A stretch of 20,700 nucleotides of DNA from DATFXM01 sp035315885. Lineage in GTDB: Bacteria > Acidobacteriota > Blastocatellia > UBA7656. Shown one piece after another: positions 1-7,268 of the stretch. The translations under genes and the position numbers were made by a program. The stretch is from assembly GCA_035315885.1 (NCBI GenBank), contig DATFXM010000044.1, positions 1 to 20,700 on the forward strand, read 5' to 3'. The notes below the pieces were generated by a model, which was not told the origin of the DNA, made no database searches, and saw only the letters and a program-made list of their open reading frames with translations. Numbering within the stretch: position 1 is the stretch's first letter; every line of letters begins with the position of its first letter.

Positions 1-88
1 CCTCATCGACGCCTCCAAAAAAGAAGTAGGCGTCAATGTCCACGACACAGTCGCACCGCGAAAGTCAAAGATTCATTTTTCAAAGAAC

Positions 89-136
89 TGTCAACGATGT
101 ATTGGCACTAAAATGTGTCAACGATGTATTGGCACT
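89..136. repeat. 21-bp direct repeat, possible IS-end remnant
   Basis: The 20-mer TGTCAACGATGTATTGGCAC followed by T occurs exactly at 89-109 and again at 116-136, a 27-bp period. Multiple direct repeats starting with TG and placed close together recall the ends of IS21-type elements. No transposase is visible in the window: the TPR gene follows directly and only 88 bases lie to the left. An inverted copy (GTGCCAATACATCG) was not seen elsewhere here. The IS assignment is inference; the repeat itself is certain. Confidence 0.6.
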
Positions 137-138
137 TA

Positions 139-1374
139 TCACCTACTGCCTACAAATGCTTTCCTGGAGTACTCATTTGCCTGCTTGTGCGAATCAAACA
201 CGTTCTCGCGCTTGAGTACGACCTGATACTCGGCAATTGCCTCCTGCCTCTTGCCCAGCGCGTCAAGCGACTTGCCCGCATTCAAGTGCGCCAGCGAAAC
301 AAGCCCCGGTTCCGACTTGGGCCATCGCGCTACCTGATTGAAACGATCCAGCGCCGCCGGATAGTCCGCCTTGTTCCATAACGCCAGCCCCCAGCTATAG
401 TGGACCAGATCCAGGTCGGTTTCGATGACACGCTCATCCTTGAGCACCTCGGCAAACACCTTCCCACCTTCGTCGACTCGCCCGAGGTAGTACAACATCG
501 TGCCTCGTTCGACACCAAGCAGATAGTTGCGCGGAAATTTCCGCGACAACTCGTCGAGCAACGCTAGCGACTTGTCAATCTGGCCTTCCTTCTCAAAGAT
601 GCCGATCAGTACAACGCGAGCGTCGTCCTGCGCGAGCCGGCCCGACGTCGTGACGCGTTCCATGTTCTCGATGCCCTTTTGCTTGTTGCCCTTCAGGCCT
701 GCGATACGCGCGAGCATGCGCCAACCGAGAGGAAGCGATCCAATCACGTAGTCATACAGCCCTATGCTCAAGTACGAATCGATGTACCCCGGATCAAGCT
801 TCAACACTTGTTTGTGAAGCTTTATTGACTGGTTCGCATCCCCGATCGCGCGCGTGAAGCTTCGCTTGACGGAAGTATTGTAGGCAGCCCTCAACCCAAA
901 AGCCGAGGCCTGATAGTAAAGCGCCTCAACATCAGACGAGTTCTTTGCCAGGCGAGCCTGTGATGCGGCGATTGCTTGCTTTATGAACTGGTTGAATGAT
1001 TGATCGCGTTTGACGTCCACACGATCTTCAGTCTTGACTTCGTAGAACGACTGGCTCGTGTAAACAGTCGTCAAAAGCCTGCGGGTTTTCTTGAGAGTCT
1101 CAAGCCACAAATTGTTCGCAAGGTAAACGTATCCTGCCGGGTTCTCAGGCGCGACCCGCGTCATCTCTTCGAAGCGTTCGCGCGCAGTCTTATAGTCGAG
1201 GCTGTAAATGGCATCGAACCCTTCGACACGAAGGCGATCGAGTTCCACCAACGACGATCCGGTCGATGTGCTCGCCGCGGAAGGAGCCTGTAGAAGCAGA
1301 CGGGCATCGGATGCCCCCGGCGCCGCCGAACCCAACATGCAAACCGAGACTATCGATATCAGTACTTCACGCAT
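139..1374 (-). CDS. secreted TPR-repeat protein
   Basis: This 411-residue protein starts at ATG 1374, preceded by AAGGAA (1381-1386) at good spacing. The N-terminus has a short hydrophobic stretch (MREVLISIVSVCMLGSAAPG) that looks like a signal peptide, so a periplasmic or envelope location is likely. Residues from about 45 on are helical and carry TPR-like signatures: FDAIYSLDYKTARERFEEM with the following VAPENPAGYVYLA, the repeat around LKLDPGYIDSYLSIGLYDYV, and the C-terminal stretch with YPAALDRFNQVA and LNAGKSLDALGKRQEAIAEY. TPR proteins act as scaffolds for protein contacts; no catalytic domain is visible, so the partner is unknown. It reads away from the lipid-kinase gene's 3' end with a 71-bp gap and could be cotranscribed downstream of it. 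Similar soluble TPR proteins are common in Acidobacteriota. The domain call is firm; the role is not. Confidence 0.8.
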   Translation of the reverse strand: MREVLISIVSVCMLGSAAPGASDARLLLQAPSAASTSTGSSLVELDRLRVEGFDAIYSLDYKTARERFEEMTRVAPENPAGYVYLANNLWLETLKKTRRLLTTVYTSQSFYEVKTEDRVDVKRDQSFNQFIKQAIAASQARLAKNSSDVEALYYQASAFGLRAAYNTSVKRSFTRAIGDANQSIKLHKQVLKLDPGYIDSYLSIGLYDYVIGSLPLGWRMLARIAGLKGNKQKGIENMERVTTSGRLAQDDARVVLIGIFEKEGQIDKSLALLDELSRKFPRNYLLGVERGTMLYYLGRVDEGGKVFAEVLKDERVIETDLDLVHYSWGLALWNKADYPAALDRFNQVARWPKSEPGLVSLAHLNAGKSLDALGKRQEAIAEYQVVLKRENVFDSHKQANEYSRKAFVGSR

Positions 1375-1445
1375 CTCGAGTTCCTTATCTCTCTCAACAA
1401 GGCGCTTGAACAGGCACCCGAAAACGCCGGTATTCGTTCTTGGTG

Positions 1446-2441
1446 TCAGGGCACAATCAGCGACAAAGCATCTGGGACGACCTCGAAGCTCATCGGCAAT
1501 GGCCCGACTACTTCGCCGTCGACTTCGACCCAGGGCGCAAGGGTTGAGTGTGCACGAATGCTGTAGGCCTTGATGATCGTTGCACTGGTCGTTTCGGGTT
1601 TGCCTCGCAGGCAGGCCACTGACACGCGCAGATAAGAAAGCCTGCTTGCCAGTTTTGGCAGAATGAACACTTCGAATCTTGGCTCCTCAAGACTGGCTCC
1701 CGGTGTCAAAACCATTTCGCCGCCGTAGCCTTTTCCTTTTCCAATCACCGTAAACACGCTTTCGTACGTGCTGCCGTCTGCTTCGACTGTGAAGCTCACT
1801 GGTTCCCAGAACAAGAGATGTCCTATCCCTGAGAGCCAGTACGCCAGCTCGCCCGTCCCACGCTTGATCTTTTTGTTGACCGCTTTTGCTACCGATGCAT
1901 CGAGTCCGATTCCCGCCATCATGACGAAGTAGCGTCTGATGTCTTGCGCGTCTGTTTCCCGAGCGGTCAGGGCCGTTCGTGAAGAAGTCTGCACCCGCCC
2001 CGTTTGCAGAAGCTTTGCGTCGGCTTCCACTGCGACTCCTGCGGTGATGTTTGAGCTTGCCAGGCCCAGCGCCACGCGGCGTGTCTTTCCTCGGGCTATC
2101 ACGTCGGCTAGCGCTGTCTGTCTCCGCGGAAGACCGAGATCGCGCGCCACGACGTTTGAAGTACCGCCCGCCCAGACCGCAAGGCTCGCCGAGGTACCAG
2201 CCATCGGCTGGATGACCTCGTTAATCGTCCCGTCGCCGCCGTAGCACACTATGATGTCCGACCCTTCAGCCAGGGCCTCCCTCGCGAGTCCGGTGGCGCT
2301 GTCGGGTCCGGTAGTCGGGCACGTGCTGGTTGCTATCCCGCGGTCCACGAGCAGGTCGCGCATGTGGTGTGCTGCGGCGTGTCGCCTTCCAAAGCGACCC
2401 GACATCGGGTTGTAGATAATCGTCGCGCGTTTACTGGCCAT
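1446..2441 (-). CDS. diacylglycerol/sphingosine kinase family lipid kinase (YegS/DagK-like)
   Basis: Family members phosphorylate lipid hydroxyls (diacylglycerol, sphingoid bases or similar) with ATP at the inner face of the membrane. The N-terminal catalytic domain shows NPMSG (residues 11-15), the nucleotide-binding GGDGT motif (68-72) followed by INEV, and GGTSNVVARDLGLP (92-105). The C-terminal beta-sandwich ends with a DGE motif and a terminal SLIVP, as is usual. I chose ATG 2441 (331 residues), which begins with MASKRATIIYNP and follows a purine-rich AGGGCGGG. An upstream TTG at 2483 would add 14 residues without an obvious ribosome site. Residues about 128-168 are an extra, low-complexity polar stretch between two core strands where relatives usually have a short turn. 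The physiological substrate cannot be told from the sequence. Confidence 0.87.
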   Translation of the reverse strand: MASKRATIIYNPMSGRFGRRHAAAHHMRDLLVDRGIATSTCPTTGPDSATGLAREALAEGSDIIVCYGGDGTINEVIQPMAGTSASLAVWAGGTSNVVARDLGLPRRQTALADVIARGKTRRVALGLASSNITAGVAVEADAKLLQTGRVQTSSRTALTARETDAQDIRRYFVMMAGIGLDASVAKAVNKKIKRGTGELAYWLSGIGHLLFWEPVSFTVEADGSTYESVFTVIGKGKGYGGEMVLTPGASLEEPRFEVFILPKLASRLSYLRVSVACLRGKPETTSATIIKAYSIRAHSTLAPWVEVDGEVVGPLPMSFEVVPDALSLIVP

Positions 2442-2580
2442 TACCCGCCCTGAAATGATCAGGCACTCTTTGAAGGGGAGCAACTGTGATGCCGTCTGTC
2501 ACGTTGCCCGAGATCCTTTGAGCACTGAGGTTATCGAAGTTCGCCGCTCTGGCAGGTGCAACATTCACCCGACATGTGGA

Positions 2581-2654
2581 GTTCCGAGTACTGTGTTCTG
2601 AGTTCTGAGTCTTGACTTCGAGATGCTCAGAACTCAGAACTCGGTACTCAGAAC
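2581..2654. repeat. heptamer-repeat hairpin (AGTTCTG type), site 1
   Basis: GTTCTGAGTTCTGAG (2595-2609) and its exact reverse complement CTCAGAACTCAGAAC (2626-2640) flank a 16-nt loop. The stem continues outward with few mismatches to 2581 and 2654, giving about 29 paired positions. The unit is a 7-bp repeat, AGTTCTG. It lies just downstream of the guaB stop and upstream of the lipid-kinase start. There is no T-run typical of an intrinsic terminator, although a stem this long could still block transcription or protect a 3' end. Confidence 0.8.
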
Positions 2655-2671
2655 CAATTCACACCGCTTTG

Positions 2672-4138
2672 CTACTCAATCCTGTAATTTGGTGCTTCCT
2701 TTGTGATGATCACATCGTGAACGTGACTCTCTCGCAAGCCTGCTGAAGTAACCCGTATGAATTTTGTCCTTTCGTGAAGCTCCGGGATCGTGCTGCAACC
2801 ACAGTAGCCCATCCCCGCCCGCAAGCCCCCAACTAGCTGATGAACGAGCGAAGCCATCGGACCCTTGTGAGGCACTCGACCTTCGATCCCTTCCGGTACC
2901 AGCTTCGAAAGCTGCTCACCCGATTGACCGTATCGATCGCGGCTCCCTTCCTTCATCGCCGCGATTGACCCCATCCCCCGATAAGCCTTAAACGAACGGC
3001 CCTGAAACAGGATTATTTCTCCCGGACTCTCGTCAGTACCCGCAAACAATGATCCGATCATCACCGAGTCGGCTCCCGCTGCAATCGCCTTGGCGATGTC
3101 GCCCGAGTACTTTATACCCCCGTCAGCGATGACCGGTACGTTGGATCCGCGAGCCGCGGCCGCGCACTCCAGGATCGCGGTGATCTGTGGCACACCGGCG
3201 CCGCTCACCACGCGCGTGGTGCAAATCGAGCCCGGACCCATCCCTACTTTCACTGCGTCAGCGCCGGCCGAAATCAAGTCCCGCACAGCTTCCGGAGTGG
3301 CGATATTACCGGCGATCACGTCGATTTCAGGAAACTTGTTTTTCAGACGTTTGAGGGTTCCGATCACGCCCTCCGAGTGGCCATGCGCGGTGTCCACCAC
3401 CAGAGCGTCCACGCGCGCTCGAACAAGTTCTTCAGCACGTTCGACTGCGTCCTCACCGGCGCCGACCGCCGCGGCCACGCGCAAACGTCCCAGACTGTCT
3501 TTAGCCGCCACCGGGTATTTGATTGCCTTCTGAATATCTTTGACGGTAATCAAACCTCGCAGCCTATAGTTCTCATCTACGACAAGCAGCTTCTCGACGC
3601 GATGCTTCTGCAGTATCGACTTCGCCTCGTTCAGCGTCGTACCGACTGGAACGGTGATCAGGTTTTCGCGAGTCATTACTTCGCTGATGGGCAGATCGAG
3701 CCGCGTCTCAAAGCGAAGGTCGCGATTAGTAAGGATGCCGACGAGGTGGCCGTTATTTTCTACTATTGGCACTCCGGAGATTCGATAGCGGTCCATCACC
3801 TCCATCGCTTCGGAAAGGGGGCGATCGGGCGTCATCGTGACCGGGTCGACGATCATGCCAGACTCGCTGCGCTTTACCTTGTCGACTTCGTCACGCTGGC
3901 CGTCTATCGAGAGGTTCTTATGGATGACTCCGATCCCGCCTTGTTGAGCGATGGCGATGGCGAGATGAGACTCGGTGACCGTGTCCATTGCTGCGGACGA
4001 GATCGGGATATTAAGCGGTATATTTCTGGAGAATCGAGTTGTAGTATCGGCTTCGGTTGGTAAGACCCCGCTGCGCGCGGGCACGAGAGAGACGTCGTCG
4101 AAAGTCAGGGCTTCTAGAATATTGCTACCAGCCAGCAT
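2672..4138 (-). CDS. guaB: inosine-5'-monophosphate dehydrogenase
   Basis: This cytosolic enzyme oxidises IMP to XMP with NAD+, the committed step of GMP synthesis. At 488 residues it matches full-length bacterial GuaB. The N-terminus has the family LTFDDVSLVPARS (11-23). Two CBS domains span about 98-210 (MDRYRISGVPIV..., then LQKHRVEKLLVVDE...). The barrel carries VDTAHGHSEGV (248-258), the catalytic loop GPGSICTTRVVSG with the nucleophile Cys306, ADGGIKYSGDIAKA, and the mobile-flap region MGSIAAMKEGSRDRYGQ. All key residues are present. ATG 4138 is preceded by GAGGTAA (revcomp of 4143-4149). Neighbours are unrelated, so it is probably a single transcription unit. The 3' end is followed by the heptamer-repeat hairpin. 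Confidence 0.97.
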   Translation of the reverse strand: MLAGSNILEALTFDDVSLVPARSGVLPTEADTTTRFSRNIPLNIPISSAAMDTVTESHLAIAIAQQGGIGVIHKNLSIDGQRDEVDKVKRSESGMIVDPVTMTPDRPLSEAMEVMDRYRISGVPIVENNGHLVGILTNRDLRFETRLDLPISEVMTRENLITVPVGTTLNEAKSILQKHRVEKLLVVDENYRLRGLITVKDIQKAIKYPVAAKDSLGRLRVAAAVGAGEDAVERAEELVRARVDALVVDTAHGHSEGVIGTLKRLKNKFPEIDVIAGNIATPEAVRDLISAGADAVKVGMGPGSICTTRVVSGAGVPQITAILECAAAARGSNVPVIADGGIKYSGDIAKAIAAGADSVMIGSLFAGTDESPGEIILFQGRSFKAYRGMGSIAAMKEGSRDRYGQSGEQLSKLVPEGIEGRVPHKGPMASLVHQLVGGLRAGMGYCGCSTIPELHERTKFIRVTSAGLRESHVHDVIITKEAPNYRIE

Positions 4139-4412
4139 CGTGTTACCTCGAGGTTGGGGATTTGCGACTGCAGTTAGGCCTTTTGGCCTTGCTGCGTCGA
4201 TGATGCCGGCCGATCAACCCGACCAGCTACCGAGGCTAGCAGAGCAACTATTGGAATGCAAGCGTAGAGCCGTTTTGGTCTTGCGGTTTTAAGCGGTTCG
4301 ATACTAGCTACCGTCTGAGTCCTGTAGTTTTCGCCGATATCCCATTGTTGGCTGTGGGAGTTGTTCGCGCTCGACACGTGACCCGTTCATCAAATCGTGA
4401 TACAAACGAGAT

Positions 4413-4613
4413 GTGGCCGATCGGGATAAGACAATACGCGTTACAACGCTAAAGCAGCAGGGAAGCGAACCGGACTATCGTCTGATGACTCCTTCACAGC
4501 GCTTGTCCATAATGTGGCAACTCGCGCTCGATGCGTGGGCGTTTGTTGGTGACAAGAATGTTGAACCCGAATTTCCGAGACATGTTGTCCGCGTTCTCCG
4601 ACGAGAGCGTTGA
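4413..4613 (+). CDS. small partner protein of a nucleotidyltransferase module
   Basis: This is a 66-residue ORF with GTG start at 4413. The core MTPSQRLSIMWQLALDAWAF followed by PEFPRHVVRVLRR resembles small proteins that I recall directly preceding nucleotidyltransferase genes in Acidobacteriota and other environmental bacteria. Its C-terminus looks complete. The downstream nucleotidyltransferase ORF overlaps it in another frame (start 4558), the tight coupling expected of a two-gene toxin-antitoxin-like unit. No DNA-binding motif is obvious. Assignment rests on context and remembered family resemblance, not on a search. Confidence 0.55.
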   Translation: MADRDKTIRVTTLKQQGSEPDYRLMTPSQRLSIMWQLALDAWAFVGDKNVEPEFPRHVVRVLRRER

Positions 4614-4713
4614 TTACATGGTGGTTGGCGCGTTCGCACTTGCCTACCACGGATTGCCGCGTGCTACAGGTGACTTCGATCTTTGGGTATCAGCCTGTTC
4701 GCCGGTCCACTGA
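4558..4713 (+). pseudogene. truncated nucleotidyltransferase (AbiEii/MNT-like) fragment
   Basis: ATG 4558 opens a frame whose first ~44 residues match the start of small nucleotidyltransferases: FRDMLSAFSDESVDYMVVGA, then FALAYHGLPRATGDFDLWV. This includes the AxxxHG..RxTxDxD pattern with the metal-binding DFD. After SACSPVH the frame stops at 4711-4713. A complete member should continue for 100 or more residues. I translated the other two plus frames across 4690-4822 and neither resumes a nucleotidyltransferase-like sequence, so this is loss or replacement of the 3' part rather than a single frameshift. The fragment lacks the rest of the fold and is unlikely to be active. Confidence 0.65.
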
Positions 4714-4822
4714 ATTGCCTGGCCTGGTGGTACGCAATAACAAGTCTGACCTGGGTGCCTCTTTATGATTCGTAGTCTGGCACCTGTTGTGGTCCTCAGG
4801 TTGGTCTTCTCAGCCATTCCGT

Positions 4823-5998
4823 TCACTTCTGGCCGGTGATGTAGTTCGACATCATCATGTCACGATAAGACCCGTACTTTCCTGCGTCGAACTCCTTCAG
4901 AAAAACTGAAATCTGCTGGAGCAGGGTCGTCGACCTGTGACCCGGAAGCTGTGCCGGATGTGAGTAACGCGCAGATACCGACCTGATGAACAAACTCCGC
5001 TCGTTCAATGGAAACTTTCGAACGTTGTTTGCAAACGCGCTGAATGACCCACTCTCAAAAAGATATTGCTCGACGTTCGATGTATAAAAGGCGGTTACGG
5101 TCATACCCGACTTCTTCAAGTAATCTCCTACCGCGACCAGCGCCTTCTTGCCCCCAAAGTCTCCCACCACCGGCACGATCAGGTTGCGCGCGTGCATCCC
5201 TCGAACAAAGTCGTAGTCTTCATTGCTCGCAAGAAAGTTTCCCTGTTTGCCCGCAAGGTCAGTTTCGAGGATCAGGTCTTTCAAGCTTGGAAAGTATCCG
5301 CCATTCCAGTTGCCATCGAGGCGGAATGAGATCTCCAGCCCCTCCTTGTAGAAGCTCTTGTAGACGTATTCGAGGCTCGTCTGATCCTCTTTTGACAGCG
5401 GAAACTGGAAGTCCTGTTCGATGGCTTTTCTGATGGCCGCTAGATTTGAATCGTAGATCTTTTCATCGCCCGGAGTCCGAGTGAAATACGTCAACATCTC
5501 GCCGGTGGTCGACGTAGTTTTCGGCGCATCTTTTGTCAGCGGGCGGCTGAAAAGCTTTGACAAGAACTGAACGCGATCGGGTGCAAGGTGAAACACCGCC
5601 TTGTACATCAAGTGCTGAATGATCGCCTGTCTCCTGATGTCTATGATAAACGCGATGCGCGGCCTGACCTTCGCGATGTAGGTGAAGTTCTGCTCGGGTC
5701 CAACGCCTACGTACGCGCCACCGGTCCCGCCGAGTTGACGCAGCTTTTCCACTACCGTCAGGTACGCGGTTTCGTTGGAGGTGAAATTATCGGAGTTGAA
5801 GTAACCGCCCTCCTCCGAAAAGTCCCGCACCAGCCGTGAGAATTCCGTTGCTGAAAGACCCTCACTCGTAGCGATCGATTGCGTTGAAGCGGCGCGCGCG
5901 AGCGCCGGCGACAACAGGATCGCGAACGCAAGCACAGTGGAGCTGATGACTCGAGCTACGGCAGTCGAAAGAATCCGAGTTGCAAATCTACTCTGCAT
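4823..5998 (-). CDS. exported protein of unknown function, methyltransferase-like pattern
   Basis: This 391-residue protein starts at ATG 5998 with GGGAGAG upstream. A signal peptide is clear: basic start, then VISSTVLAFAILLSPALARA with a likely cleavage after ARA (about residue 36). I do not recognise a named family. Residues 93-120 read GGAYVGVGPEQNFTYIA..., then AFIIDIRRQ. A glycine-rich turn after a strand, followed about 20 residues later by a strand ending in Asp, is what Rossmann-fold, SAM-dependent methyltransferases show. Later segments LIVPVVGDFGG (273-283) and VTAFYTSNVEQYLF (301-314) would fit further strands of such a fold. An exported protein of that fold would be odd, so the fold call is inference only. 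Stop 4823 lies about 110 bp from the broken nucleotidyltransferase; upstream is the FGE gene, 67 bp away on the same strand, so cotranscription with it is possible. Confidence 0.75.
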   Translation of the reverse strand: MQSRFATRILSTAVARVISSTVLAFAILLSPALARAASTQSIATSEGLSATEFSRLVRDFSEEGGYFNSDNFTSNETAYLTVVEKLRQLGGTGGAYVGVGPEQNFTYIAKVRPRIAFIIDIRRQAIIQHLMYKAVFHLAPDRVQFLSKLFSRPLTKDAPKTTSTTGEMLTYFTRTPGDEKIYDSNLAAIRKAIEQDFQFPLSKEDQTSLEYVYKSFYKEGLEISFRLDGNWNGGYFPSLKDLILETDLAGKQGNFLASNEDYDFVRGMHARNLIVPVVGDFGGKKALVAVGDYLKKSGMTVTAFYTSNVEQYLFESGSFSAFANNVRKFPLNERSLFIRSVSARYSHPAQLPGHRSTTLLQQISVFLKEFDAGKYGSYRDMMMSNYITGQK

Positions 5999-6009
5999 GA
6001 TTCTCTCCC

Positions 6010-6062
6010 GGAGTTCCGAGCTCCATCTAACCGATGCCCGAAGGCCAGAACTCAGAACTCAG
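6010..6062. repeat. heptamer-repeat hairpin (AGTTCTG type), site 2
   Basis: GAGTTCCGAG (6011-6020) can pair with CTCAGAACTC (6051-6060) with one mismatch. The right arm AGAACTCAGAACTC (6047-6060) is identical to 2629-2642, and the left GGAGTTCCGAG is identical to 2579-2589. The element fills most of the 67-bp gap between the FGE stop and the start of the 391-residue gene. Confidence 0.65.
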
Positions 6063-6065
6063 CAC

Positions 6066-7037
6066 TTACTTTTTATCTTTCACGCAACGAAATCCGAGGT
6101 TGTTAAGCCCGCTGTCGGGAGTTGCGTGGCTTCGTGCCGAAGGCCGATAGTTGCTGCAGTAGTTGTCGCTGCACAGCCACGAGCCACCTCGAATCGCGCG
6201 CTCCGTGCCGCTGTCCGGACCTTTTGGATCGACGCTTGGGCTGTGCTGGTAATAAGTTTCATCGAACCAATCCGTCGCCCACTCCCATACATTGCCGATC
6301 ATGTCGTACAGCCCATAACCGTTGGGCGGAAACTTGCCGACCGGCGCTCTGCTTGTATAACCGTCAAGCCCGGTATCGTGCGCGGGAAATTTCCCTTGCC
6401 AAGTGTTCGCCATGAACTTGCCCGATGGATGCAGCTCCTGGCCCCAGGCATACGTTTGGGATTCGAGCCCTCCGCGCGCCGCATATTCCCACTCTGCCTC
6501 CGTAGGCAAGCGCTTGCCTGCCCACTCCGCGTAAGCTCGCGCATCGTTCCAGGAAACCTGAGTCGCCGGCTCGTCGGGAGACGTGGACGAAGAGGGTCCG
6601 TCCGGGTGTCGCCAGTCCGCGCCATCGATTCTCCGCCATTCTCCTGATTTCACGTCGAAGACGCCGGACCAGCCCACTTTTTCTGCATCAGTCTTGTAAC
6701 CGGTTGCTTTGACGAATGCCTCGAACTGGGCCGTAGTCACCTCGTGTACATCGATCCAGAAGCCGTTGACCTCGACCCGGTGCGTAGGCGCTTCATACGG
6801 CATCTGATTGTCATCGCCCATTGTAAAGCTTCCGCCGGCGAGCAGTACCATCTCGCGAGGCGACAGCGCTTGAGAATCTGTTGAAGGGTCTCCCGAAAAG
6901 TTTCTCGAAGAGGACGACAAAGCAGCGTTCTTGTCGACTAGAGCGGGGCCCGTACAGTTCAATGTCGAACTGAGAAGAAGCAAGGCTACAACCCGAAGAA
7001 CGGCCGCGTAGTGGTCCTTCTTTTTGGGTTGACTCAT
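6066..7037 (-). CDS. formylglycine-generating enzyme (SUMF1/FGE-type sulfatase activator)
   Basis: FGE enzymes oxidise the motif cysteine of sulfatases to formylglycine using O2 and copper. The 323-residue protein has the FGE-sulfatase fold: VLLAGGSFTMGDD (64-76), HRVEVNGFWIDVHEVT (86-101), VSWNDARAYAEWAGKRLPTE (161-180), NGYGLYDMIGNVWEW (239-253) and RGGSWLCSDNYC (283-294), ending NNLGFRC. Cys289 and Cys294 have the same spacing as the catalytic pair of human FGE (Cys336/Cys341). Many fold relatives lack these cysteines, so true activity is plausible here. The N-terminus (KKK, then a hydrophobic run at 11-24 ending STLNC) looks like an export signal, perhaps an atypical lipoprotein one. It is divergent from the sulfatase, its likely substrate, across 231 bp. 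The ribosome site before ATG 7037 is weak. Confidence 0.88.
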   Translation of the reverse strand: MSQPKKKDHYAAVLRVVALLLLSSTLNCTGPALVDKNAALSSSSRNFSGDPSTDSQALSPREMVLLAGGSFTMGDDNQMPYEAPTHRVEVNGFWIDVHEVTTAQFEAFVKATGYKTDAEKVGWSGVFDVKSGEWRRIDGADWRHPDGPSSSTSPDEPATQVSWNDARAYAEWAGKRLPTEAEWEYAARGGLESQTYAWGQELHPSGKFMANTWQGKFPAHDTGLDGYTSRAPVGKFPPNGYGLYDMIGNVWEWATDWFDETYYQHSPSVDPKGPDSGTERAIRGGSWLCSDNYCSNYRPSARSHATPDSGLNNLGFRCVKDKK

Positions 7038-7141
7038 ATCAATTGAGACTTACACGATCGGGGCTCGCACCGCAACGTCCAGAGCGAAGCATCACACGCC
7101 ATCAGATTAAAGTAAATTAACGGCTGCAATGGCTACGAATC

Positions 7142-7171
7142 TTGCTTTTACACTTATGCGTGAACTATATT
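7142..7171 (+). promoter_or_regulatory. candidate sigma70-type promoter for the sulfatase
   Basis: TTGCTT (7142-7147), an 18-bp spacer and TATATT (7166-7171) lie about 98 bp before the sulfatase start, in the 231-bp gap between the divergent FGE and sulfatase genes. The -10 is good and the -35 is weak. I saw no operator palindrome that I would defend. Confidence 0.3.
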
Positions 7172-7268
7172 GGATTCGCTTCATCGTCACCGTAAATACG
7201 GGCTCGGGCTGGCGATGCGAAATCCACGCAGCAAGGCTCTTCAGTGTGATTAGCAGGTACGAGGCGCG

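Noticed and set aside
2595..2640. Heptamer arrays as a CRISPR array
   Set aside because: Units are 7 bp, tandem without unique spacers, and arranged as inverted arms.
2581..2654. Classical rho-independent terminator after guaB
   Set aside because: The stem is long but lacks a T-run and is shared with non-terminal positions, including one inside an operon, so it is called a repeat instead.
3377..4063. 228-codon plus-strand frame
   Set aside because: Antisense shadow of guaB, whose protein is unmistakable.
4174..4377. 67-codon minus-strand frame just upstream of guaB
   Set aside because: No family resemblance, no ribosome site that I trust, and it occupies the guaB leader; probably chance. 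A small GGCC-AAAA-GGCC hairpin lies near its 3' end but has no supporting context.
4644..4826. 60-codon minus-strand frame across the junction behind the broken nucleotidyltransferase
   Set aside because: It runs antisense into the nucleotidyltransferase fragment and has no recognisable domain; treated as non-coding junction DNA.
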